From Anaerolineales bacterium (GTDB taxonomy: Bacteria; Chloroflexota; Anaerolineae; Anaerolineales; Villigracilaceae), in assembly GCA_016789365.1 (NCBI GenBank), contig JAEURH010000003.1, positions 27,342 to 91,341 of the forward strand: DNA of 64,000 nt, given 5' to 3'. Below are positions 49,403 to 57,640 of this stretch, piece by piece. Below the pieces are notes generated by a model that saw only the letters and a list, made by a program, of their open reading frames with translations, was not told the DNA's origin and searched no databases. Numbering within the stretch: the first letter of the stretch is position 1; every line of letters begins with the position of its first letter. The position numbers and the translations under genes are program-made.

Positions 49403-52222
49403 TTATTTCCACAACTTTGCTAATTCATTCAAGGCTTTGTAGTATGGCTCAATGCTTGGAATATAGTGTCGTTCATCTTTTGCATGTGGACCTACACCAG
49501 ATTGTCCCCACACAACGGCTTGACCATTGGGTGCGAACCTTGCGCTTGTGCCTGGAAGTTTTTTCCCAATCTTCGCTTCGACTTCGCCTGATGCCTGTTT
49601 GACTGCACCCTTCAACATGGTCAATGCTTGATTATTTGGGTCACATGCTACGCCATTTTCCATCACAGAAAATTTTGCTTCCAAGTTATTTGTTGAACAA
49701 TATTTCTCAACTTCATCTTTCAATTTGAAAATATCATCTTGAGGAATGGGACGAATTTCAACGCCTAAGATTCCTTCGCCAGCAGTGACGTTATACACAC
49801 CCACTTGACCCACATTGATAAATGGAAATTTTGCTTGCGATTGCCAGCCATCAGATGATTTCAAATTTAAATGTTTGTCAAAAATTTCATTCAAGGCAGT
49901 TCGAGCAGAAATTAATTTCTCACTCAAATCACCTGTACCCGCCACACCTGAATGACCTTTTGTTCCACGAGCAATGACATCAAATCGCATCACACCACGA
50001 TTCTCGACACAAATTTCACCAAAGATTTCATCGCCTTTTTCGCCAGTGCGTTCGCCAGCAATGAATAATGATGGTTGTAAATTTAATTCTTTTAATACAT
50101 GAGGCGTGCCCCATTGTTCTGCTTCTCCGTTTTCTTCATTACCAACAAGTAATAGAGAAATATTTGGCAATTCCAACTCTTCTGATTTGGCTACACGCAA
50201 AGCGTCTTTCATCCAGACTAAATAAGTGGCAACGACAGTTTTCATATCTGCAGAGCCACGCCCCCACAGATAATCACCTTCTATGCGTGGAATAAATTGT
50301 GAATCATCAGGTTCGGGTTCAACGACATCAAAATGACCAGTTAAAAGAATTGGGGAATTAGAAGATTTCGCAGTAAATGGCGGGAATTGAGCAAAAACAG
50401 CAGGATACTTTCCGTCGAAGAATTTGACATCCAAACCTGCATTTCTTAAATAATCATCAATCAACGAGCCTGCACGATGAACTTCGTCGAGTCTTTCATT
50501 TGGTGAAGCAGTGACCGATGGGATACGAATTAGTTGTTGTGCTAAATCCAAAATTTCGGCAGTTTTGTTGGGATATGAAATTTCAATGACGGCTTGCTCT
50601 TTTGCACGGAATTGAATCGGCGCATTTTGAATCTGACGAGCTGTATCACGTCCACGTTGGAGATATTCAGCAATTTTTGATGATTCAGTTCCAAGCACAC
50701 TGTATTCAGAAGCAATTCTTTCCACATCACTTTTTACTTGGGCTTCGCGTTCAAAATGGAGGGCTTTCAAAACATCTAGTGGAACTTCGTTGCCTTCAAG
50801 CAATTCGTTTTGCAAACGAGCTCTAAATTTTTCAGCAGTATTTTTTCCACCTTCAGACATTTCAATTAATGGCGTCAAATCTTCCCATAAATTTAATGCT
50901 TGGGCTAAAGGTTTGACTTCATTCAATGTCCATTTGAGAAAATCACGCATGGCAATTGGTTTGCCTGTAAACGGATTTTCAATTTCAGCACCCAAACTCT
51001 TTTTAGCGGCAAGGTTTTCGTTTTTACGAGCACGCTGTATGTCTTCAGAATCATATCGAAACGCTCGACCAAATTGAAGGTCAGAATAGAGGCGCAATAA
51101 AAGTAAATGTTTAAGCGTCAGATTCGCCACATCAATATCTAAACTATGCCCACCATCATCCACACGAACTTCGACGCGACCCATTGGCAAATTAATGCGT
51201 GCCATCAAATTTTGTTTCTCAATTTGCAATGCCATCTCTTCAGGTGGCGGGGCTTCACCAGCAGAAAACAAGCCGCGCGTATAAAGATGCGTGAGTTCAT
51301 CGCTTGTGGTTGAAATCAATCGCTCAACAGGTTCAGCAAATGAACGCGCTCGTACGGGCGTCCAATTGTTATTTCCAAAACGCACACCACGCCGAACAAG
51401 GTCGTAAGAAATTTGCAGATAATCATTATAAGAACGATATAAATCAGGCAAATCAACTTCACGCGGATTTGGAAACGTGAGATTACGCACTGAATCATTT
51501 TCAGTGAGGATGACAACCGCGCGTCCATCCTTAACTTGAGCCTGCATCGGCGTGGACGCAGCAGTTGCTATAAACAGGCTGGAGAATGCACGAAGCAAAC
51601 GTGTGGCGGTGATATAAAATTCGGATTTGAAATCATCGAGATGTTTATCACCACGTTCACTGGCTGATAAGTGCATAAAGTCCCAAGCAAATAATGGATC
51701 GGGCAAAGATAAATTGCTATGAATACCTGCAGTTGCAAGCCCACTGCCATATAGGTCAACACATTTTTCGAGGTAACGTCTTTTGGCAATAGACCAATTA
51801 CCAGGAATGGAATGATGACCAATATCAGTCAGAAATAAAAGATTGCCATGCCAATAATGTAAACGTTCGCCAAAGTTTACACCTGCGCGATGTAAAGCAT
51901 TCATTAACGATGCTTCCATCATGCGGGCTTCGTAAATGGTTCCACGTGGTGTATAAAACGGACGCGTTGCCCATTCAATCATCCAGTGAAATACTTCGAG
52001 TTGACTGAATTGTGCTTGCCAACTTGGCAGACATTCCGCACGAAGATAATCTACAAATGATTGTTGATTAGGCCCAACACCCACAGTTAACAATGGACGA
52101 AGTTCTTCATCCAAAAGATTCCATTCTTGTTCAAAACCATTGAGTCCGCTTTGTGGTTTTTCTTTGATGGATTGCTCTACTGCAAGGTAATATTTATCAG
52201 CGAATTTTTGTTGGGGTGACAT
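49403..52222 (-). CDS. Fusion of a glutamate-cysteine-ligase-like domain and an M20 metallopeptidase
   Basis: A 939-residue two-enzyme protein. Residues 1 to about 500 resemble glutamate-cysteine ligase family 2: NGFEQEWNLLDEELRPLL (substrate/metal E-x-E), GIHSNLSLPDPLFAWDFMHL, ATAASTPMQ, and GRVEVRVDDGGHSLD. Residues about 560-939 form an M20 (ArgE/DapE/CPG2) peptidase with metal ligands in LTGHFDVVEPEPD, GRGSADMKT, GNEENGE and a late GPHAKDERHYI, plus a dimerisation domain (VIARGTKGHSG). One half may make gamma-glutamyl amides and the other cut amide bonds; that they share a substrate is inference. No stop or frame change lies between them. GGGGTGACATG-type start with a weak ribosome-binding site. 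Confidence 0.85.
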   Translation of the reverse strand: MSPQQKFADKYYLAVEQSIKEKPQSGLNGFEQEWNLLDEELRPLLTVGVGPNQQSFVDYLRAECLPSWQAQFSQLEVFHWMIEWATRPFYTPRGTIYEARMMEASLMNALHRAGVNFGERLHYWHGNLLFLTDIGHHSIPGNWSIAKRRYLEKCVDLYGSGLATAGIHSNLSLPDPLFAWDFMHLSASERGDKHLDDFKSEFYITATRLLRAFSSLFIATAASTPMQAQVKDGRAVVILTENDSVRNLTFPNPREVDLPDLYRSYNDYLQISYDLVRRGVRFGNNNWTPVRARSFAEPVERLISTTSDELTHLYTRGLFSAGEAPPPEEMALQIEKQNLMARINLPMGRVEVRVDDGGHSLDIDVANLTLKHLLLLRLYSDLQFGRAFRYDSEDIQRARKNENLAAKKSLGAEIENPFTGKPIAMRDFLKWTLNEVKPLAQALNLWEDLTPLIEMSEGGKNTAEKFRARLQNELLEGNEVPLDVLKALHFEREAQVKSDVERIASEYSVLGTESSKIAEYLQRGRDTARQIQNAPIQFRAKEQAVIEISYPNKTAEILDLAQQLIRIPSVTASPNERLDEVHRAGSLIDDYLRNAGLDVKFFDGKYPAVFAQFPPFTAKSSNSPILLTGHFDVVEPEPDDSQFIPRIEGDYLWGRGSADMKTVVATYLVWMKDALRVAKSEELELPNISLLLVGNEENGEAEQWGTPHVLKELNLQPSLFIAGERTGEKGDEIFGEICVENRGVMRFDVIARGTKGHSGVAGTGDLSEKLISARTALNEIFDKHLNLKSSDGWQSQAKFPFINVGQVGVYNVTAGEGILGVEIRPIPQDDIFKLKDEVEKYCSTNNLEAKFSVMENGVACDPNNQALTMLKGAVKQASGEVEAKIGKKLPGTSARFAPNGQAVVWGQSGVGPHAKDERHYIPSIEPYYKALNELAKLWK

Positions 52223-52300
52223 GGTTAATTCCTAATGCGTGGTTTTCAGGTCGTAGATTGCAAGTTACAGAAGAAAGTAGAAAGTGTGGGAAGTAAAATA

Positions 52301-53299
52301 CTATCTCCACCAATTTGGCCAATTACTACTTGGTGTTTCCAAACATTTATCTATAGGTTGACTATATATTTGGTAAAACTCATCAATTGTCATATTCATA
52401 CCGTCAGAAATAGATTTAGTTCGAGGTGAGGGAACAGGAAAAATATAAGCCAATTCTTGGTCATAAGCAAGTAACTCTTCTTTATATAGGTCAATTTTAT
52501 AAGGGGGGAAAAGCCATAAATTTACAAACGCTTTCGATAGGCATCCATGTACTATTCCATCTACTTCATAAGCATTAGCAGTGTATTTTGCAATAAATCC
52601 TTTTTGGGGATATACAAGCCATAATAAGACAAAATCTGGCGAGTCGTATTCTGCTTCATTTATTTCAACAGTCATATAAATCTCTTTTGGATGCCCATGA
52701 GTTGATAATATTCGTTGTAAGGAATATTTAGAAAATACTTCATGATAAAGTTTCGCGTCATACATCCGCTGATAATAGCTACCTTCTTCAATTTTTTGTA
52801 ACGCCTGAGAAAACACACGAAACAACTGAACTTTGTTACTATTTCTTGAAGAATCAATCTGAAAAAACAAATTCAATATCAAACCTTCCTTTGTATAGTC
52901 TATACCAATCGCCCCACCTTTTTCATATAATGAATTCCAATCAGATATACTGCCGAATGGAAACAAAGTTTTACTAGCATCAATAAGCAATGTTTCACCT
53001 GGGGTAATTCCTGCGAAACAAGGCAATTCACAGTTGTATTTTAATAAGTCTTCTAATTCAAGATATGCTTTCTCAGGAAGAAAAGTTGAAACTCCAGAGA
53101 TTGTTGGAGGTGGGGTGATTTTTGTTGGAGTGGGAGTGTCTGTAGGTAAGTTAAGTGGTATAGATGTGGCTTGTGGCAAATTTGTTTCAGTCAAAATAAA
53201 TAACGGTTCAGCAGTGTTAGGTCTTGTTATACAAGAAATTAAAAAGAGTGATTTTAAAGTGAATATAATTAAAAAAACAAATTTTTTTCTGTATAACAT
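52301..53299 (-). CDS. Lipoprotein of unknown function
   Basis: A 332-residue protein with a lipoprotein signal (FVFLIIFTLKSLFLISC), a Thr/Pro-rich stalk (NLPTDTPTPTKITPPPT), and a mature domain with conserved-looking cysteines (YNCELPCFAGITPGE) and a mixed alpha/beta composition. I do not recognise the family. Similar stalked lipoproteins are numerous in this window. A weak AAGGAAAAGATT ribosome-binding site precedes the ATG. It lies 22 bp after the aminotransferase stop, so the two are probably one transcript. Confidence 0.78.
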   Translation of the reverse strand: MLYRKKFVFLIIFTLKSLFLISCITRPNTAEPLFILTETNLPQATSIPLNLPTDTPTPTKITPPPTISGVSTFLPEKAYLELEDLLKYNCELPCFAGITPGETLLIDASKTLFPFGSISDWNSLYEKGGAIGIDYTKEGLILNLFFQIDSSRNSNKVQLFRVFSQALQKIEEGSYYQRMYDAKLYHEVFSKYSLQRILSTHGHPKEIYMTVEINEAEYDSPDFVLLWLVYPQKGFIAKYTANAYEVDGIVHGCLSKAFVNLWLFPPYKIDLYKEELLAYDQELAYIFPVPSPRTKSISDGMNMTIDEFYQIYSQPIDKCLETPSSNWPNWWR

Positions 53300-53321
53300 A
53301 ATCTTTTCCTTAATCCACTTT

Positions 53322-54626
53322 CTACTTTCTAAGGCTAGTCAACCCATCCAATAATCTCCCAAACGCACCCTCGACTTTTTCAACAGGAGTTGCATAAGAG
53401 AAGCGAATCCAGTCATTGCCGAAGGGAGAGAAGAATGCTCCCGGGACAACTGCCACGCCGTAATTTTCAGCAAGATATGCGCCGAGTGGTTCGCTATTGT
53501 CCCAGCCTTTGGCTTTGATGTATTCCCCAACATTGATAAAAGCATAATAGCCTTTGCCGATGATGTGTTCCATTTCATTTTTCATCAACAGATTTTTCAA
53601 TGCCACACGGCTGATATTGGTTGGCTCAATAATTGTTTTCGCGGCTTCGGTAAATCCCATTTCATAGGCTGCCATAGCAACTGCTAAAGAAAAGAACGGC
53701 GGAATGACTCCATGCGAAGCACGTGCCATAATAAATTTAATAACGTTTTCATCCGCAATTAAATGACAATTGCGAATATTTGAACCGCCTAATGACTTTG
53801 TAATTCCATCCAAAAACATCAATCGTTTTCGTTCTTCGGGTGTGAAAAACTTGAGGAAAGAATTTAAATCCATTGGAGATTCATCTGTGACGTAGTGATA
53901 CATCCAATCGAAAAATACAAATGCCACACCTGCTTCTAAAGCAGTTTTAGCAAGTGAAACTTGTTTCTCCACTGAAATCGTCAAACCTGTTGGGTTATCT
54001 GGATTTGTAATCACAAGCCCAGCAATTTTTCTGCCTTTTGATTCAACAAACTTTACACTTTCACGAATCGCATCTTCTGAATATGCCCAACCTTGTGCAG
54101 GGTCACCGGGTGCCCATAAAACATTTGCACCAACTCCGTATGGTCCCCAGTTATAGGTAATCCATGGCACGCGCGAGACCATGATTAAGTCACCTTGGCG
54201 ACCATGTCCTAACGCCAACATAGCTTGATAGCCTTTAACCAATGCATCACGTCCGCCAGTTGTTCCCATCACATTGGCTGTTCCCCAACCTGATGATGAA
54301 TCTAATTTCCAATATTGTTCAATGACCGCTTTGCGATATGCCTCCGTACCAAAAGGCATGTCGTAAGCAGTACCATGTTCCAATTGAAGTTGAAGCGCAC
54401 GTTCTAAAATCGGCTTCGGAGTCCCCGGTAATGATGCGCCACCATCACCTTGCGAAGCATCGAATATTTTTTCGTTTGGATTTTTTTCCAAATATGTTTT
54501 CAAAGATTTGTTAATCAAAAACATTCTGGATGGCGGAATATCTGCCATATGACGTAAATGGTCACTAACTGGGATTAAATATTTTTCATCAAGTGCAAGA
54601 ACGGGCGTAGTGTTAGAAATTGACAT
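53322..54626 (-). CDS. Class I/II pyridoxal-phosphate aminotransferase behind a Trp-type leader
   Basis: A 434-residue fold-type I aminotransferase: TTGGRDALVKGYQAML (phosphate-binding loop), VITNPDNPTGL, FFDWMYHYV (D240 and Y243 contact PLP) and GITKSLGGSN with K277 as Schiff-base lysine. It is longer at the N-terminus than aspartate aminotransferases (MSISNTTPVLALDEKYLIPV). GAGGATAATTT precedes the ATG. The leader upstream (promoter, peptide with two adjacent Trp codons, terminator, palindrome; 54640-54857) suggests that transcription responds to tryptophan supply, so an aromatic amino acid or a linked 2-oxoacid is a likely substrate. That is inference from regulation, not from the active site. 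Confidence 0.9.
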   Translation of the reverse strand: MSISNTTPVLALDEKYLIPVSDHLRHMADIPPSRMFLINKSLKTYLEKNPNEKIFDASQGDGGASLPGTPKPILERALQLQLEHGTAYDMPFGTEAYRKAVIEQYWKLDSSSGWGTANVMGTTGGRDALVKGYQAMLALGHGRQGDLIMVSRVPWITYNWGPYGVGANVLWAPGDPAQGWAYSEDAIRESVKFVESKGRKIAGLVITNPDNPTGLTISVEKQVSLAKTALEAGVAFVFFDWMYHYVTDESPMDLNSFLKFFTPEERKRLMFLDGITKSLGGSNIRNCHLIADENVIKFIMARASHGVIPPFFSLAVAMAAYEMGFTEAAKTIIEPTNISRVALKNLLMKNEMEHIIGKGYYAFINVGEYIKAKGWDNSEPLGAYLAENYGVAVVPGAFFSPFGNDWIRFSYATPVEKVEGAFGRLLDGLTSLRK

Positions 54627-54639
54627 AAATTATCCTCAC

Positions 54640-54672
54640 AGACTTCCGAAGTCTTAAAGACTTCGGAAGTCT
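54640..54672. repeat. Nested 16-bp palindrome in the aminotransferase 5' UTR
   Basis: AGACTTCCGAAGTCTT (54640-54655) and AAGACTTCGGAAGTCT (54657-54672) are perfect reverse complements with one base between, and each arm is itself a near-palindrome (GACTTC-C-GAAGTC). It lies between the attenuator terminator and the ribosome-binding site. Confidence 0.8.
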
Positions 54673-54684
54673 AAGTATAAAAAT

Positions 54685-54707
54685 AACGCCCCGAGTTTCG
54701 GGGCGTT
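54685..54707 (-). terminator. Attenuator terminator of the aminotransferase leader
   Basis: On the minus strand AACGCCCCGA and TCGGGGCGTT form a perfect 10-bp GC-rich stem with loop AAC, followed by ATTTTTAT. The 5' arm is also complementary to GGGCGTT around the Trp codons of the leader (about 54763-54757), an alternative pairing that would exclude the terminator. Confidence 0.8.
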
Positions 54708-54715
54708 TGGTGTAC

Positions 54716-54820
54716 TTAGTTAATGTGAACTTGTGTTTGTTCACTTTGCAACCACCAACGCCCAGCCACATGATTTGTGACGGTATTATTATTGTTGGTA
54801 GTAGTATGACAGATAAACAT
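54716..54820 (-). CDS. Leader peptide with tandem Trp codons (trpL-like)
   Basis: A 34-codon frame from ATG 54820 to TAA 54716: it begins MFICHTTTNNNN and contains GRWWLQSEQ, with TGG TGG as codons 22-23. The stop is 9 nt before the terminator stem. The ATG lies only 8 nt after a good -10 box, so the transcript is nearly leaderless, explaining the lack of a ribosome-binding site. Two adjacent Trp codons in 34 is strongly enriched. This is the arrangement of transcription-attenuation leaders such as trpL, and of tnaC-type control. Confidence 0.7.
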   Translation of the reverse strand: MFICHTTTNNNNTVTNHVAGRWWLQSEQTQVHIN

Positions 54821-54828
54821 TGCGCGCA

Positions 54829-54857
54829 AGCATACCACTCTGATTATGTTGCGTCAA
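54829..54857 (-). promoter_or_regulatory. Sigma-70-type promoter of the attenuator
   Basis: TTGACG (54857-54852) and TATGCT (54834-54829) are 17 nt apart on the minus strand. The predicted start falls on or next to the A of the leader ATG. The rest of the gap up to the terminator at 54979 shows no further gene. Confidence 0.72.
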
Positions 54858-54946
54858 GCAATTTTTAAGTATAGATACTTCTTAATCGCCTCTTTCTTGA
54901 TTTAGACCTGTTCATTGTTCCCCAAGAGTTTCTCTAACCCCAAAAC

Positions 54947-54979
54947 AAAAAAGACCTTCCATTAGGAAGGTCTTTTTTT
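54947..54979 (-). terminator. Terminator of the first small secreted protein gene
   Basis: AAAGACCTTCC / GGAAGGTCTTT with loop taat, followed by a long T tract on the minus strand. Stem core and loop are identical to the terminator after the paralogous gene (55711-55745). Confidence 0.9.
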
Positions 54980-54994
54980 GAATGCGGTTCTACA

Positions 54995-55582
54995 CTAAAA
55001 ACCGCAAATATAATAATAAGCATTGACATTTACAGGACTCAAACAACCGGGGCTGTTTGGCAGAAATTCGTAATTATTGTAATCATCATAATCTGGGTTG
55101 TAAAAGTTTTGGAGAACATTGCCAAAGTTTGCAGGAGCATCTTGGCAATGTGTGTCAAATTGTTCCCATTCATAATCGTCTTCACTTTCATTAAAGTAAA
55201 TATCATAAACACCATAGCAATATTGAGAAGCAGGTGGTGTTCCGCCTCGTTCTGGTACGCGCGCCCAGAAGATGAAGCCACCAATATTTAAGGTGACGTA
55301 TTGCCCAGCAGTGGCTCGGGAGGTAGTACACTGCAAAATAGCATCACTCAAGTTGCAATCAAGTGGGAAGCGGCTATCTCCAAAAGTGAGGAAACTGCCT
55401 TTGAAATCTGCTTTTGAGAATTTACCGACTACGTCAAAGACGAAGATAACGCCTCCTTTGGGGTCGTTGCGGACTTCTCTTAATTGAAGATAGCCATCTG
55501 CTAGTGGGGCGGCAAAAGCGGCACCCGTAGATAGAATCAGCAGAGAAAATAAAGTAATAAGGGTAGATAATAACTTCTTCAT
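54995..55582 (-). CDS. Small secreted protein, paralogue 1 of a three-member family
   Basis: The 195-residue product has a signal peptide (MKKLLSTLITLFSLLILSTGAAFAAPLADG). The mature part begins LQLREVRNDPKGGVIFVFDVVGKFSKADFKG and has the paired-cysteine pattern PLDCNLSDAILQCTTSR, then GGFIFWARVP, QYCYGVYDIYF, WEQFDTHCQDAPAN and a Tyr/Asn-rich end. Paralogues are encoded at 55756-56328 and 62455-63030. I do not recognise the family; a small beta domain held by disulphides is likely. AGGAG precedes the ATG. Confidence 0.85.
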   Translation of the reverse strand: MKKLLSTLITLFSLLILSTGAAFAAPLADGYLQLREVRNDPKGGVIFVFDVVGKFSKADFKGSFLTFGDSRFPLDCNLSDAILQCTTSRATAGQYVTLNIGGFIFWARVPERGGTPPASQYCYGVYDIYFNESEDDYEWEQFDTHCQDAPANFGNVLQNFYNPDYDDYNNYEFLPNSPGCLSPVNVNAYYYICGF

Positions 55583-55710
55583 AAGAACTCTCCTTTAAAC
55601 AAATTATAGGTTTTTTTTGAGAATTTCCAAAAATAAAAAATTACAGTATCTTTACAATTCTTTATAAGAATTTAGTCGCTAAAAAGGTGTGTGAAAGGTT
55701 GTCGAAAATA

Positions 55711-55745
55711 AAACAGACCTTCCATTAGGAAGGTCTGTTTTTGAT
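55711..55745 (-). terminator. Terminator of the second small secreted protein gene
   Basis: AAACAGACCTTCC and GGAAGGTCTGTTT pair over 13 bp around a 4-nt loop, with flanking A/T tracts. It was evidently copied together with the gene, as its core matches the terminator at 54947-54979. Confidence 0.9.
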
Positions 55746-55755
55746 AGGTTAACAA

Positions 55756-56328
55756 CTAGTCTAGGCAGAATACATCTCGATAGAATGCATCACCTGATTG
55801 TGAAGGAGTACAGAATGGGCTAGAGGGCATCAACTCAAAAAACACTTCACTGAAATAGATGAGCGTATCGCCATAATTTGCAGGGGTATCTTGGCAATGG
55901 GTATCAAATTGCTCCCATGTTTCACCTTCGCCCTCTCCTGTTAAGTCTAAAACGGGGTAACAATATTCAGATGATGTTGAGCCTTCGCCGCTTCTATCTG
56001 GTATGCGCGTCCAGAAGAGAAAGCCACCAATATTTAAGGTGACGTATTGCCCACCGACTATGCGTGTGGTAGTACACTGCAAAACGGAGCCTTGCAGGTT
56101 GCAATCCACTGGGAAGCGGTTATCTCCAAGGGTGAGGAAACTGCCTTTGAAATCGGACTTTGAGAACTCACCGACCACGTCAAATACGAAAATGACCCCG
56201 CCACCTGCATCATTACGGACTTCTCTCAATAGTAGGTAGCCATCTGCTAGTGGGGCGGCAAAAACGGTACCCGTTGTGAGGACGAGCAGGGAAAGAACTG
56301 TAATAAAGGTAAATAATGACTTTTTCAT
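55756..56328 (-). CDS. Small secreted protein, paralogue 2
   Basis: The 190-residue product aligns closely with the gene before it through the signal peptide (FAAPLADGYL), LREVRNDAGGGVIFVFDVVGEFSKSDFKG, PVDCNLQGSVLQCTTTR, GQYVTLNIGGFLFWTRIP and WEQFDTHCQDTPANYG. The tails differ (ELMPSSPFCTPSQ here). The tandem arrangement with matching terminators shows a recent local duplication. AAAGGAG precedes the ATG. Confidence 0.85.
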   Translation of the reverse strand: MKKSLFTFITVLSLLVLTTGTVFAAPLADGYLLLREVRNDAGGGVIFVFDVVGEFSKSDFKGSFLTLGDNRFPVDCNLQGSVLQCTTTRIVGGQYVTLNIGGFLFWTRIPDRSGEGSTSSEYCYPVLDLTGEGEGETWEQFDTHCQDTPANYGDTLIYFSEVFFELMPSSPFCTPSQSGDAFYRDVFCLD

Positions 56329-56461
56329 ACAATCTCCTTTTGGAATGTAGCAATATTATAAATCTAGGCTTGCAAATTTGAAAAGCAAAAGCGTTGCAGA
56401 ATAGGATGCGCCTTAAGTACTAGGTTTTGTCATAGTGATTTTATTTGAGTAAGATTGAGGT

Positions 56462-57565
56462 ATGGCAGAAAAAAGCACAAACCAAAGTTTTTACTACCCG
56501 CAATTAGACGGGTTACGCTTTTTTGCATTTTTACTGGTGTTTATCCATAATGCACCCCATTTAGAATCAATAAAGATTTGGAAGATACTTCATGAATATG
56601 GCTGGATTGGGGTAGATATATTCTTTTGCTTATCTGCTTTCTTGATTACGAAATTACTTTTACTCGAATACGAGAAAAATAAAAGTGTAGATTTAAAGAA
56701 ATTTTATTTTCGACGATGCTTAAGGATTGTTCCCCTTTATGTTTTTTATTTGTTACTTGCCAGTATCTATATCATATTAAGCGTTAAGCAAAAAGAATTT
56801 CTTGGGGTTCATCTGCTTTCACTTATCACCTTTACCTATAATATTGCTTACTTTTATTTATTGCCTAATAACTTTGTGCTTTTTGTTCATCTATGGACTA
56901 TTTCTTTTGAAATGCAGTTTTATTTTGTTGCTCCATGGTTTACCAAAGTAATAAAGTCAGAAAATCAAAAAAAATATATGATTTTTATCTCATTATTCTT
57001 AATCGGTTTTATCATTCGCGGTCTATTTATTTTTTACGAAGTAAAACATCCTATCATGTATATGTCACCGTTTAGTCACTTTGAAGCAGTTTTGCTGGGT
57101 GCTTTTTTAGCCACAACAAATATAGGTACGGACAACAAAATTAATAACACGCCAACATCTATAATCTTATTTTTTGCAGGGATTTTTGTGCTGTCGTTGG
57201 TTTTCCTTTTGCCAAACACTTTTGAAATAGGTTGGCATTTAATGGCAACCTATTTATTTGCTGGGGTAGGCTCGTTTTTGTTAATTTGGAGTTTAATCAT
57301 TAAGCCAAGAAATCCCATTAAGTCGTTTTTTCAATTGAGTCTGTTTAAGTATTTAGGAAAAATCTCTTATGGCTTATACATCTATCATGTATTTGCTTTA
57401 GTCATTGTAGATTTGCTATTCAAACGATTTATCGCTTCAACCGACATGAGAACTTACATTTTGTTTATGGTATTTTTTGGTTTGTCATTAACTATATTAT
57501 TTTCTATTGCTTCTTATCACGTAATAGAAAAACGATTTTTATCATTAAAAGAAAAACTTCATTAA
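56462..57565 (+). CDS. Membrane acyltransferase (Acyltransferase family 3, OafA-like)
   Basis: A 367-residue protein with about ten hydrophobic helices: YPQLDGLRFFAFLLVFIHN with the catalytic His, GWIGVDIFFCLSAFLITKLLL, FYFRRCLRIVPLY (the R-R-x-x-R-I-x-P motif), HLWTISFEMQFYFVAPW, and KISYGLYIYHVFALV near the end. Family members O-acetylate surface polysaccharides or lipids, using acyl donors from the cytoplasm. It is the only plus-strand gene in the 53-64 kb island and is notably AT-rich, so it may have been acquired on its own. Confidence 0.92.
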   Translation: MAEKSTNQSFYYPQLDGLRFFAFLLVFIHNAPHLESIKIWKILHEYGWIGVDIFFCLSAFLITKLLLLEYEKNKSVDLKKFYFRRCLRIVPLYVFYLLLASIYIILSVKQKEFLGVHLLSLITFTYNIAYFYLLPNNFVLFVHLWTISFEMQFYFVAPWFTKVIKSENQKKYMIFISLFLIGFIIRGLFIFYEVKHPIMYMSPFSHFEAVLLGAFLATTNIGTDNKINNTPTSIILFFAGIFVLSLVFLLPNTFEIGWHLMATYLFAGVGSFLLIWSLIIKPRNPIKSFFQLSLFKYLGKISYGLYIYHVFALVIVDLLFKRFIASTDMRTYILFMVFFGLSLTILFSIASYHVIEKRFLSLKEKLH

Positions 57566-57581
57566 TCCCTTCACGTCCAAT

Positions 57582-57617
57582 ATAAAAGACTTCCTAAATT
57601 ATTAGGAAGTCTTTTAT
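57582..57617. terminator. Bidirectional terminator between convergent genes
   Basis: ATAAAAGACTTCCTA and TAGGAAGTCTTTTAT form a perfect 15-bp stem with a 6-nt loop and T-rich flanks on both strands. Confidence 0.88.
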
Positions 57618-57640
57618 ATCAAATATGCTTTTTGTACTTT

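Noticed and set aside
54710-54994. tRNA or other structured RNA gene in the largest gap
   Set aside because: No cloverleaf or conserved tRNA boxes were seen; the structure is explained by the attenuator leader, and the remaining part shows nothing.
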